Both the position numbers and the translations under genes were made by a program. Of a stretch of 64,000 bases of DNA, positions 36,141-46,665 are shown one piece after another (within the stretch, counting starts at the first letter, position 1; every line of letters starts with the position of its first letter). This DNA is from Camellia lanceoleosa (Eukaryota > Streptophyta > Magnoliopsida > Ericales > Theaceae). The notes below the pieces were generated by a model that ran no database searches, was not told the DNA's origin, and was given only the letters and a program-made list of their open reading frames with translations. Location of the stretch: contig CM045762.1 in assembly GCA_025200525.1 (NCBI GenBank), positions 108,288,734 to 108,352,733 on the forward strand, given 5' to 3'.

Positions 36141-38904
36141 GCATTGTGTTTGGGATAAGAGTTAGCTTGAGCACGGGAAACGAGGGACGTTTCGTACTTC
36201 GAGTGACGAAACGTGTCTCAATTTCCGGTCGCCGACACTCCGGATTATCCATGATGGAGTTTAGGCGTTGTTGTATTTTCATGTGCACTCATTCCATATT
36301 GAGTCGTGCAATTCGACTCCTCGGCCATCATGCATCGAGATGCGTGATTGGTGGCACGAGGATCGAGGACTACACTCCCTGAAGAGTAGTCGTGCATACA
36401 GATGTGAAAATACTTTGCCATGCCCCTTTCCTGCTCTGTATTGCAGCAAATCAGAAACCGGCAATCTTTTGGGCTTCGCGCAATATTCCGGGATTAATTG
36501 CAAATAGAGGCAAATAGAGGCATCGCAATGGATTTCCGCGCCAAGCAACTCAAGCATGCATCATTCATCATCCGGAGCAGAGTCGAGGCAGTTCCTAACT
36601 TGCATGCCAATTTACTGCTTTCCTAGATTAATTTGTTAATTAATTAGGATTTTGTATTTATTCAGACTGTAATTATTCATTTGGGACTGTATATTATTTA
36701 TTTGGACCCTCTGAGCGAGGGCATAATTGTAATAAGTGTGCGTGTGTGTGATGTATGTTTTCCAACCCCACGTCTTTCTCTCCCTTTTATTTACCAGCTT
36801 ATGATGGTTAGATTAGGGCCTGTTTCAATTAGCATACAGTATGATAGCATGTTTGCATTCATTCATCTGTTTTGCATACACCGGGCTCGGCGTTTCATAA
36901 CTCACTACATTGTATTTCAATTCCAAGTTGAATACTTGTTAGCTGTAGCATTCTATATGCCATGTTTAGAATAAGCCGAGCCTATCTTAGTTGCATTCCT
37001 GCATGTGTTGCATTAGGCATTTCTGTATAGTTAGGATCATGCATGGATTTCTAACGTAGTTTCTGTTTTGGCTTGGAGTACTCGGTAAGTTTTTACGCTT
37101 TAGCATCCTTGCATGTGTGTGAGTGACTGCCATGATAGTATGCTTACCATGAGGCTATTTGCTTATGTGATATAACTGCCTGAATCCCTGTGGGTGAAGG
37201 TTGGGTTATTTGGATTGGAACAATACATTGACTGTGAGTTTTAAGCCCACTAGATAGTGGCCAAACCATCTTTTCTAAGCCCACCTGAGGGTTGCAAAAT
37301 CTGCATTTTAAGTCTACTTGCGGGTAGCAAACCATTTTTCAAAAAACAAACATGAAACGTTTTGTTCCAATTCAGGCGATCCAGTCTATACTTGTATGCT
37401 GTGCGCATCACATAGTAAATCTAGGATAATAACTTGAATAAGAATGCATAATGTTTTCAAAACTAGATATCATGGTTAGTAGAGGCCGATCTTTGATCGG
37501 GCGAGCGGGGGTGCTCACGAAGTGACCTTCCCCAATCGTACCCAAGTTCCCGAGCCGAGGCAACTTTGGTGATGACGGACACGTGGCCTTAGGCAACGAG
37601 TCAGGGTTTCCTAAATTTTCCAAAAATAAAATATTTAGGTGGCGACTCTGTATCTGGCAAAGCAGTCCATGTTTGGCACTTCTTTCAAAAAAATCTGTTT
37701 TCTCAAAACGATTTGCCGGATTTGGACTCTTTGGTTCAGATTAAGAACCGTGACAAATTGAGTCCTGAACTGTAGTGAGCCCAAAATGAACGGAACGGGA
37801 CTCATCCCTCCCGGGGCGTTCGGGGACGTCTACACAATCGTTCAATTCAGTCAGAATATAATCAATCATACGTGGTACACCCGAGAGCAACTATACAGCA
37901 GGTCTTATGAAGACCGAACAATTAATTGATGGCCATCAAATAATAATAATAGTTCCAAGATTTGGACTTGATAGAGATCTCTGTAACAATAGCGATATCA
38001 ATAATAATAACATTAACAATAACAATACACTATGGATGCCACAAATACAATTCAAAAGAGGATCATCATTCAATTGATAGAAAGTAACCGTTTAGAAAAA
38101 ATATAATTTGTCATTCAGAAAATAAATACAATTTAAACATATCTTTACAACATTGTTACTCACTGTGGGCTTCTTGATACACGTACTATTGGTTCGGCGT
38201 CTAACCTAAACAAACAAAGTCAAGCATAACAATTCAATGACATTCATATCGCTAGCCAATTCTATTTGATTCGGTTGTTACTTATTCAATGACTACTCGT
38301 CTTTACTAATTCGGTTCTAAATTTTCATTTATGCACTCTAATGCACTCTAATGCACTCGTGAGATGCAAATGATCTTGAAAACACTTTAAAACCATGCAA
38401 ACTGAGGCCTGGAAGGTGGAAAAGAGAAGCGAAAAACAAAACCCGAATTACCCTAACTACTGCACGTGTGGGGCCACCTCTGCACCTGCAATTTAAGAAG
38501 AATGCTCCTCAAATCTGCCTTGTTTTCTGCACGTGCAGGGCCCTAGGCCACATGTGTGGCGATGCTACACAACCAGTCCGAAAATTGCTCTGTTATACCA
38601 GTGGGTTCCTTTGCAAAATCAACCTCATTTTCATGCAATTCACCTTCAAAAACTTAACTTAACACCTTGAATGAAACATATTTGGTTTGAAACAAAATTC
38701 ATGAGTTCAATTGAAGCTTCAAACCATGCAAGGAGTGCAAATTCTTGAAGTGTAAACACAAGTTCATAACTTCCACAAATTGAACTCCAAGTCTTTAAAG
38801 TACATTGAGTTTCTTCCTAAATGTCAAAACTCAAGCAAGATGTAAGAAACAATTAATGATCAAAAGTTCCATGGAAAATATGTCATGCATGTTGCTAATT
38901 CAAG

Positions 38905-40027
38905 GTTTTTTTTTCTTTTTTAATTTTTTTTTATAAAGTCATAAAATAAAAACAGAAGATATACACAAATACAAGGGGCATGCCCTAGGCCCTAACCCCA
39001 ACTATACAAGCAACCTAAAATAGCCTAAAAAAGCTAGCCAAACATAGAACAAGCTGAGACAAAACAGCTACAACTAATAAAAACAAGTAGAGAGCTTGAA
39101 AAATCCAAAGCTATTAACTGGATGGATAAAGATACCAAACAATTAAATAACTTAGAATTATAACACAGATAGGCAGACTAAACTCAATCTCCAAAACAGA
39201 TTTTGATTCCTTAAATATGTTCAGGCTCCCTATACAAATAGTATGTGGACCATGAACACATTCCATAGGCTCAAAACGTTGATACAAAAAACGACTATCC
39301 CTTACACAGCCCATAAGGGTAGACCAACAAAAGAACTTCGAAAAATTCACCCAAACAACAGTACCATAGTACATTAGATTCAATAGATATATACAATTTA
39401 AACAAAAGCTTTCTTCACACTTGAGGCGCCTAAAGCAGCCATCCCTCCTTGCTGCCAACTTCCATAAATTAATAGACCCTGCCCAAGATATACATATACA
39501 TGAGCTCCATAAATAGCAGCCATACAACATCAAGTTATACACACCAGCTGCTATATAATTGCACAAGCACACACTATATATTCTTACTACACTCGGCCCA
39601 CTATATAGGATCTCACAACACTCAAAAAGTAGCCTTACTATGCAACCTACAAAGAAACAAAGCAACAAAAAAATATAATTGTTAGCACTCAATGTGGCCA
39701 TGGAAGATGGTAAGGAAAGTGTATATTGCTCACAAACACTCAACCCTCAGATAAAGTATTATCACACTCTCAATGAAGACCTATAGCATCTCAGTTTCCT
39801 GCAAAATAAAGCAAAAAATTAGATAACCCCTCAATTTAATGCTCTCCTGCACTCAACCCACATGTACTGAACTCCCATCACTCAATGGTTGTGTGGTCTT
39901 CAGAATAGTGTGGGGAAGCCACCAAGAATTCAGGAACCAGCTATCACTTGCATGCCTTGTAATATTAGTCATTGACATCATACGAAATCTAATCATATCC
40001 ACAATGCATTTAATAACAACTTCCTCA
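38905..40027 (-). mobile_element. Poly(A) retroposon (LINE-like), 1.1 kb
   Basis: GCTAATTCAAG at 38894-38904 is repeated exactly at 40028-40038, an 11-bp target duplication. The left edge is a T-rich run (38905-38935), i.e. a poly(A) tail on the minus strand, so the unit is a minus-strand retroposon. Its 3' part contains 'gcctagggcatgccccttgt' near the tail, as in plant LINE 3' ends (inference). A 209-codon minus-strand ORF (39743-39114) is open but has no reverse transcriptase motif and is rich in hydrophobic residues and Cys. It may be a LINE 3' fragment or a non-coding retroposon. Confidence 0.8.
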
Positions 40028-41103
40028 GCTAATTCAAGTTAATCTTTACAATTCTCTCTTTATGTAATCCCATGAGCTCTTAACAACAAATTTCATGCAA
40101 GTTCACTCCTTGATTCAACCTAATCTTTACGATTTCATTTATATTATAACTCAATGGCATCGGATTGAAGATAAATTCCTACGTAAATTGTTCAAATTGT
40201 TAAAGATTGGAACCTTAGCTTCAGTATTCTTCTTCTCTCTTGCTTTTCTTCTCTTCTTTTTCCTTATTGAGCTCACTCTCAAAGTTTCTCCCTCTCTCTC
40301 ATTACGTGTAGTACACCAGGGCCACCAACTCTCTTTCTATATTATATTTCCTAACTCAACTTATCCCAGTAGTGTACTAGTTTAATACAACTTAAACTTG
40401 AATTAATTTGATTATAAATTAACTCAAATCAAACTCATGTAAATTAAATTAAGCTTTATCATTTATGACTTACATCAAACTAATTTTTATTTTCTAATGT
40501 GAATTAGGCTCTATTTTCTTATCCAATTATTTAAATCTAACTTGTTGAAATTAGCGATTCGGGCAGGTTTAATCCATAGCTCTACCTATTTGTTCACAAT
40601 AACAATACAATACCAATCAATGCAAGCATATAACATATGGCACATAATTCACAATCAACACAACACATAATCACATGATTAACTTAATTACTTTATTTAA
40701 TTAAGGAGGTGGTTGTTACAGTAGGCACATCATCAGATCAACAAGAGAAGGTTAGCCTTAATTGAAAGGAGAAACATGTATTTTAGAGGATTTCATCCCT
40801 TCTATTCATTTCTACTATATTCTTTAATCAGTTTGTTTGAAAGAATACAACATTTGACTTTGAATATATGAGCCTCAGAATATGGTGGTAATGTCTGGAA
40901 CTTCACCACTAAAATTCATTTTGAAAGAAATTTCCATTTTGGTCAAAAGGCATTTTGTCCAAAACAAGTCTATGAATGGCTTAAAGCTTGATCCTTAGGC
41001 TTCTTGCTGTAAACTTGCATGATTAACACATCTTGTCCTCATCATTGGGAACTGAAAAAGGAGCACCCAAGTCTTAACCCTAGTAAAAAATTGGGTGTCT
41101 ACA

Positions 41104-41119
41104 GTTGGCCCTTTTTGAC
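41104..41119 (-). other. Polypurine tract of the LTR B element
   Basis: On the minus strand, GTCAAAAAGGGCCAAC directly precedes TGTAGACACCC. It matches GTCAAAGAGGGGCAAC before the 3' LTR at 33147 and shows that B is a 3' LTR. Confidence 0.8.
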
Positions 41120-41719
41120 TGAGCTTGGTGCGTCATTTCATGACATGAATGAATGTCAAAGCCCAAAGACGTCCCTTTTGACAAGGTCGTAAGACTTGGG
41201 CAAACAAATAAAATGCAGATAAAATTTGGTTAAATCCAAGGGTTGCATACGTATCCCTTTTCAAGGAATCAAACCATTATAGTTTAGGCGTAGAATGCAA
41301 ATGCCATGCTCAAAACATTTTTCAAAAGTTGGGCTTACGTGGCACGCGCAACCATGATCTTATACATGGGTTTACGTGTACCACATTGCTGGAGTTTTGA
41401 AAAGCTTGATGATATGAACGCCATGGGAGGTAACGAGGTGAAACAAAGATAAAGCTACAAAGATGACAAAAGAAAGAGGAGGACCTCATGCAAAAGACAC
41501 CAAGCAAGCTAACAATTAAGAAAAATTTTAAGGATGGCGTACAACACATAGAAGTATGCTCTATATGAATGAAAGAAATGCAACACCCACCCGCACCGTG
41601 GCACAGAAAGGACAAGAAAAAAGATGGCCGCCGCCAAAATTGCATATGACCTACAGTCATAGCAATAAGGAACTCCACAACACACTCCAAATATGCCATA
41701 ACACGAAAGGAGAAACGAT

Positions 41720-42511
41720 GGTGTTAAGTGAGAGTGATGTTAATCGCCAACCCGCATAGGGGGTGATATTAATCGAGGTGGTGTTGATTGCTAACCCGCG
41801 TAGGAGGCGGTATTAACAGATGGTGATGTTAGCTGCCAATCCCATAGGGGGCGGTATTAACCCAGGGTGGTGTTAACCGCCAACCTGCATAGGGGGCGGT
41901 ATTAACCAAGGGTGGTGCTAACTGCCAACTAGTGAAGGGGGTGATATTAACTAAGGTGCTATTAATCGCCAACCCCACAGGGGGTGGTATTAATTGAGGG
42001 TGGTGTTAGCCGCCAAACCTACAGGAGGTGGTATTAACCAACGTGGTATTAAGCCAACCTGCGTGAAGGGCGGTATTAACCAAGGTTGGTATTAACCAAG
42101 GTTGTGTTAACCACCAACCCCGCAGGGGTGATATTAACTGAGGGTGGTGTTACCCACCAATCTTATAGGGGGCGATATTAACTGAGCGTGGTGTAAATAG
42201 CCAACCCGCGTAGGGGGGCGGTGTTAACCGAGGTGGTGTTAATCTCTAACCGGCGCAAGGAGGCAGTATTAACCCAACTCGCATAGGGGGTGGTATTAAC
42301 CGAGCAGGGGTGGTGTTAACCACTAACTTGCATAGGGGGCAGTATTAATCAAGGATGGTGTTAACTGCGAACTCCGCAAGGGCCAATATTAACTGAGGTG
42401 GTGTTAACTGCCAACCATGCAAGGGACGATATTAACAGAAGGTGGTGTTAACTGCAACCCGCACAAGAGGTGGTATTAATCGAGGGTGGTGTTAACTGTC
42501 AACTCCACAAG
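41720..42511 (+). repeat. Hairpin minisatellite, block 1
   Basis: About 17 monomers of 40-50 bp of the form 'ggtggtgttaaccgccaacc' + 'cgcatagggggcggtattaa' + 'ccgagg'. The two halves of a monomer are near-complementary: TTAACCGCC with GGCGGTATTAA, and CCCC with GGGG around a GCA-type loop. The block is continued at 47001-47051 after the CACTA 2 insertion. Confidence 0.88.
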
Positions 42512-42529
42512 AACTACTGCAAAAAATAG

Positions 42530-42910
42530 TTAAAGATCACACTTTGACAAATGAAAATATCTCACTTTTATTGGAAGTGTGATAAAAAAAAATTAGATTG
42601 ATATTTTAATCACACTTGATTTGATTAAGTGTGATAATATTTATTTTTTATGTCACTTTTCAATTAAGTGTGATTATATATATATATATATATATTTAAT
42701 CACACCTTCTAATGAACATGTGATTAAAGATCACATAAGAAGAATTAAAAATATCTCACTTTTAATAAAAAATGATTAAAAAAAATTAAAATGATTTTTT
42801 AATCACACTTAATTTAATGAGTGAGATAATTTTTTTTAATCACACATTTTAAATTAAAATAATTTTTTAATCACACATATATATTTGTTTTCATCACAGT
42901 TTTCAAGTGT
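42530..42910. repeat. CACTA 2 left subterminal repeats
   Basis: Repeats of 'tttaatcacact' and 'aagtgtgat(t/a)' in both orientations; matched by 46670-46985. Confidence 0.75.
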
Positions 42911-43113
42911 GATTGTATATAATTTTTCAATTTAATTTTTATATAAAATAGTCATTCCCGTATTTGCGCCTCTTCTACATAATTGCGATGGCCACGACTC
43001 TTTGAAACACCCACCAAGATTGAATTTGCTAAACACATACAGGTTTCTTCTCCAATTAATTTTCTTTGCCTTTTCTTTTTGAAACAAAGCCCTGACTAAT
43101 TCGTTCTTATTCA

Positions 43114-43114
<1 letters not shown>

Positions 43115-43152
<38 letters not shown>
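43115..43152 (+). repeat. (CT)n microsatellite
   Basis: About 18 CT units just upstream of the prohibitin-derived sequence. It may be the captured 5' leader of that gene. Confidence 0.85.
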
Positions 43153-43154
<2 letters not shown>

Positions 43155-43164
43155 AACCCTTATC

Positions 43165-43810
43165 CAATGGCTCCAAAAGCCTTTCATCTTCGACATTCGA
43201 ACTCACCCCCACACCTTCTGCTCCATCTCAAGCACCAAGGACCTCCAAATGGTTAACCTAACCCTCTGTGTTCTCTCTCACCCTGAGGTCTCTCAACTCC
43301 CCTGAATCTTCCAAACCCTAGGTCTTGAGTACGACGAGAAAGTCCTTCATTCGATCAGCAACGAAGTCCTCAAGGCTAATGTCGATCAATTCAACGTCGA
43401 TCAGCTCCTCATCGAGCATCCCAGCATCTCCGTATTGGTCTGCGAGAGCTTGGTTCGTCGTGCTATGGATTTCAACATCATTCTCGATGATGTTGCAATC
43501 ACGCACTTGTCGTATGGGGCTGAGTTCTCCAAGGTCGTAGAGCAACAGGAGACGGAGAGGTCAAAATTCGTGGTGGCCAAAGTGGAGCAGGAGAGGCGAG
43601 CGGCGATTATTAGGGAGAAGGTGAGAGTGAGGCTATGAAATTGATTTTGGATGCGACTATGGCTACTGGAATGGGTTCGATCGAGCTCAGGAAGATTGAG
43701 GCTTCGAGGGAGATAGCAGTGATGTTGGCGAAGACTCTAAATGTGGCCTACCTGCCTAATGTAAACAGCATGTTGTTGGGGCTCAATCCTTCCATGGTTG
43801 GTCACTGATT
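43165..43810 (+). pseudogene. Type I prohibitin (PHB3/PHB4-like) pseudogene captured by a CACTA element
   Basis: Prohibitins are SPFH/band-7 proteins that form ring complexes in the inner mitochondrial membrane. Diagnostic stretches are present: '[10 protein letters not shown]', '[12 protein letters not shown]', then a stop, '[17 protein letters not shown]', '[20 protein letters not shown]', '[19 protein letters not shown]', then a frameshift, '[13 protein letters not shown]', 'ELRKIEASREIA' and 'NVAYLPNVNSMLLGLNPS'. It covers most of the protein from within the SPFH domain to the C-terminus. The N-terminal anchor is missing. Several residues are lost after 'VVEQ' where prohibitins have a KQVAQQ-like stretch. 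The copy is intronless over this span. A stop and a frameshift make it non-functional. Residue choice favours plant type I over type II. Confidence 0.92.
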
Positions 43811-44572
43811 TAGTGATTTCAGTTATTGTAAACTGTTTTCTATTTCAATTCATGAATTCTTGAAATTGGGCTTTGGGAGCTTACTATATTGATCATAATT
43901 GTTCTAATGAGCTAAATAACAGTTGAGTTCAAATAGATTTGTTTCTGTTTGACTTCAATCTTCATGGAAGTCTTATTTAGTGAATTGGGTTTTTGATTTT
44001 GAGGTTTATGCTGGTGTTAAATATGATAATTAGGCTTTTCTTTTCCTTTTTTTTTTAATTTTTTTTTTATTATGAGACTATTCGGCATGCATGTTCTTCT
44101 TGTGATGTTCTCTTAATACTAAAATAAATCTAATTTAATGAGTAAAAACAAATGCATAAAAGATTTATCATACCTTACTCTTGGAGGTTGCTATATCCAT
44201 GGTATTTTTTATGGGTTCACAACCCTGCCTCTTGTATGAATGGATCCAACTATGATGAGAGAGGGGTCTCTGTGGATCAATTAAAAAAGAATGTGGTTTA
44301 ACAATTTCCTTTTTTCAATTTTGCCTATTTGTTGCAATTGAATTTTTGGGTCCTCTTATCATTTTTAGTAGAGAAATAAGTGCATTATGGTCGCTCTAAG
44401 CATTATTATCAGTAATTTGTATATATCTTGTCTTGAACGTTTGGTTGATGTTTGACATGTCTATATGGTGGTATATTTTTATGTTCTTGATTCTTTCCAG
44501 ATTAAAAATGTGATCCATTCCATTTTAAAATTATTTGAAGATATTTAGTAATTGAATCATTTGACAAGTTGT
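43811..44572 (+). other. CACTA 2 interior, non-coding
   Basis: AT-rich sequence after the prohibitin copy, possibly its captured 3' flank. Nothing coding is supportable. Confidence 0.5.
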
Positions 44573-44587
44573 GCAAGGGGAAGCATT

Positions 44588-44664
44588 CTTTTTTGATAAA
44601 TAAATAAACTTTATGGAAACAGCATCAAGATGGGGAGAAAAAAAATTACAAAACTCCAAAGGGA
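44588..44664 (-). mobile_element. 77-bp truncated LINE-type tail
   Basis: GCAAGGGGAAGCATT at 44573-44587 is repeated exactly at 44665-44679, a 15-bp target duplication. The insert on the minus strand ends 'tttatttatttatcaaaaaa', typical of a LINE 3' end with a short tail. It is a very heavily 5'-truncated insertion. Confidence 0.75.
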
Positions 44665-44679
44665 GCAAGGGGAAGCATT

Positions 44680-46665
44680 ATTTGGAGTTATTAGGTTAAT
44701 TTGGACTTTATAAAATGTAAGGCTAATGAAAAGTCATTTGTTACGGTGTGGTTTATGGTTGAATTATTCTTCATAAAAGTTGTTCATTATGAAGCTGGAA
44801 TGTTTAAAATTAACCAACTGAAGATGTGGAAGGGGTTTGAGAATGAGTAATGAGAATCCTATGCATGTCGTGGTTTGTAACTTTTGTAGATAGAAGCTTG
44901 TCTATGATGTTTGAGACAACCAATTCTCTAGGCATATGTTACGTCCTCATAAAGTGATATCAGAAAACGATGGGGAAGAGAATGGACATTGGTTGATTTG
45001 GTGTATTCTTACTTTTTCTAGGACTTCATCTCACTCCTCCAGTAGCGGTGACAATTTTAGCCACGACGATCTCTATCGAAGCTTACCATAGTGGTTCTTC
45101 GGCGTGGTGAGTTTCTCTCTCTCTCTCTCTCTCAAATGTTTAATGTGGAATGTATATAATGGAGAAGTTTTGTAATGTATATAACAGTTTCAATTTCTCT
45201 GTTTATGGGTCTCGTTTAATGCGCACCAGTTTCAATTCTTTATTTGCTTCTTCATTGTTGTTTTGATTTATTTTTCTATTGTGAGATTGTGAGATGTGCT
45301 TTTCTCTTAGTGATTTCGTAAGTCCCATTTCCTTGTTTCTGGGTCTTGTTCACTTTTTTTTTTTTCTATTCTTTGTTACTCTAAACAAAGGGGAAAATGG
45401 AAACCTGAGCTTGACTTTTCTTGAGTATTTGTATTTCTATCTTTAAGTTAATTGGTTTTGAAATTCATGACTTAATTGGTTTGAATTTGTAGTATCATAT
45501 TGTTCAAGCTTTAATTAATCTCATTAGCAGAAGTCTTTATATTTTTTTATAACTCTCTTATTGGTTGTTGAGAGTTTCATCATTCTAGGTTAGTTTAATT
45601 GGATATCTTTATGTATTCATATTCAAATTATTAGTTATTATATTTGATATTTTAAATTGAAGTGTGTCATAATTTATAGATGAAAATGGATTAGAGAGAG
45701 ATGAAAATTGATGAACCATTATGAGATGTAGAGAGTTTAGTTTCTAATTGCTAAATCATTTGGCGAAAATTGATGAAAATTGTTAAACCATTTGGCGAGA
45801 TGACCTATTTTTTAGAGAAAATAGAGAGATAAAGCTTTAATTTCTATGTTATTTAATTTGTATATCAATATTCACTTATCCTACCATATAACATAACATG
45901 CCGTGTATAGGACACAAAACAATATACATACTATCAACCATGCTTCCATAGGAATTTAATTTAATATTCACTCAGTTTGTTATCCTTTCTATTGTTATGC
46001 TTTTCTTAATGTGGACACCGATACATGTTTAGGAATGTAGGATTAGGTGTAATATGTGTTTTTCCATGGACCACGAGATTTGTCATGTCATCAAAAAATA
46101 GGATTTTTTTTTTACCATATTTGTCATGCCCATCAGTTTTGGTATGGACTACCAAATTTGTTCCTACATGTGGGAGATTTTTTTTCCCGTGCATGTGGAT
46201 AAGAGGATATTGACCAAAGGGCACACCAAGATGGTTGATTTGATGCTCGTGGATTTTCTTTGTTATGTTTCATTTTTTTATTTGTTTAAATGCATTCGTA
46301 ATTTCTAAAGAAGAGGCAAATTTTTCCTCTGAATTAATTTGTGTTTTCATTTTTTAGATTAGAAATTACTTGGAGAGATACAAAATATGGTCAAAGAACT
46401 CTAGGACTTTGTGGTTCAAGTTTTTTCATATTTTTAATATATGTAATCATAGTTATTTTTTTTTTATTAATTCTTTTGTATATACTTTTGAACATTCAAC
46501 TTTCATTTATGAAATATATGACGTTGTTTTATTCAATATGTGGTTGTGATTCAAAGGATAGTATATATTGTGTATTATATTCTTCAAATGCGTACAAAAA
46601 TAATATTGATTATTCTTCAAATATGTCGAACCCTTTTATCACATGCATTAATTGTGATGAGAAAT
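44680..46665 (+). other. CACTA 2 interior, no gene recognised
   Basis: AT-rich. One stretch near 45020-45100 is less AT-rich and follows 'tttttctag' ('acttcatctcactcctccag', 'gccacgacgatctctatcga'). It could be a captured exon, but I cannot identify it. A CT repeat is at 45113-45133. Confidence 0.4.

Larger units (their letters stand above)
20159..37834 (+). mobile_element. 17.7-kb gag-only long-LTR retrotransposon (TR-GAG-like, Ogre/Tat-related)
   Basis: Two LTRs of 4,683 and 4,688 bp, each beginning TGTAGAC and ending GTCTACA, flank an 8.3-kb interior. Target duplications CAATC (20154-20158 and 37835-37839) are perfect. A primer site follows the 5' LTR and a purine tract precedes the 3' LTR. 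The interior codes for a decayed Gag with two zinc-knuckle modules. Only a short linker of pol is left; no protease, reverse transcriptase, RNase H or integrase is recognisable. Upstream of the 3' LTR is a long spacer with tandem hairpin repeats, as plant Ogre/Tat elements often have. Gag-only elements with terminal repeats are known in plants (TR-GAG); they must borrow replication enzymes. Confidence 0.93.
33147..37834 (+). repeat. 3' LTR of the gag-only element
   Basis: Collinear with the 5' LTR over its whole length and ending GACGTCTACA. Differences are mostly transitions, plus one block just upstream of the TATA box (about 34115-34160 against 21124-21197) that does not align well, and a short 'ccctttccctttccctttt' expansion at 34602. 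TATA is at 34205-34211; the hairpin array is at 35985-36140; TGGCGACTCTG is at 37640-37650. Confidence 0.95.
19571..40720 (-). mobile_element. Solo LTR of a chromovirus-like Ty3/gypsy element, inserted in LTR B
   Basis: Read on the + strand it runs from TGTCACGACCC (19571) to GGTGGTTGTTACA (40720). The flanks are GTAGG at 19566-19570 and GTAGG at 40721-40725, a perfect 5-bp duplication. LTR B continues on both sides. Removing the nested 17.7-kb element leaves about 3.47 kb, which also contains a 1.1-kb retroposon. The left end is homologous to the LTR at 59779-61996, which adjoins a minus-strand gag, so the true orientation is minus. A Del/Tekay-type chromovirus is likely from the TGT..GACA ends and the Gag of the relative (inference). 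Confidence 0.88.
13851..41103 (-). mobile_element. LTR B: minus-strand long LTR, full length once nested insertions are removed
   Basis: The 5' end on the minus strand is TGTAGACACCC at 41103, and the 3' end is ..CATCCCACA at 13851. Three pieces make one LTR of about 2.86 kb: 41103-40726, 19570-17838 and 14597-13851. The joints match uninterrupted LTR A: 'gatgatgtg..' at the first and 'gtatataggatcat' at the second. A PPT-like tract (41104-41119) adjoins the right end, preceded by '(gg)gctttgacattca', the same arrangement as at the 3' LTR of the central element. B is therefore the 3' LTR of a minus-strand element whose interior lies to the right. Flanks GATAT (left) and GTTGG (right) do not match, as expected for a 3' LTR. 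Confidence 0.85.

Noticed and set aside
39114..39743. 209-codon minus-strand ORF as a membrane protein gene
   Set aside because: It is inside a retroposon with a poly(A) tail and target duplication, has no recognised domain, and its hydrophobicity follows from T-rich sequence. It is kept only as a remark on the retroposon.
13846..41108. LTR B as a solo LTR
   Set aside because: The flanks GATAT and GTTGG do not match, and a purine tract plus element-like interior adjoin the right end, so it is a 3' LTR.
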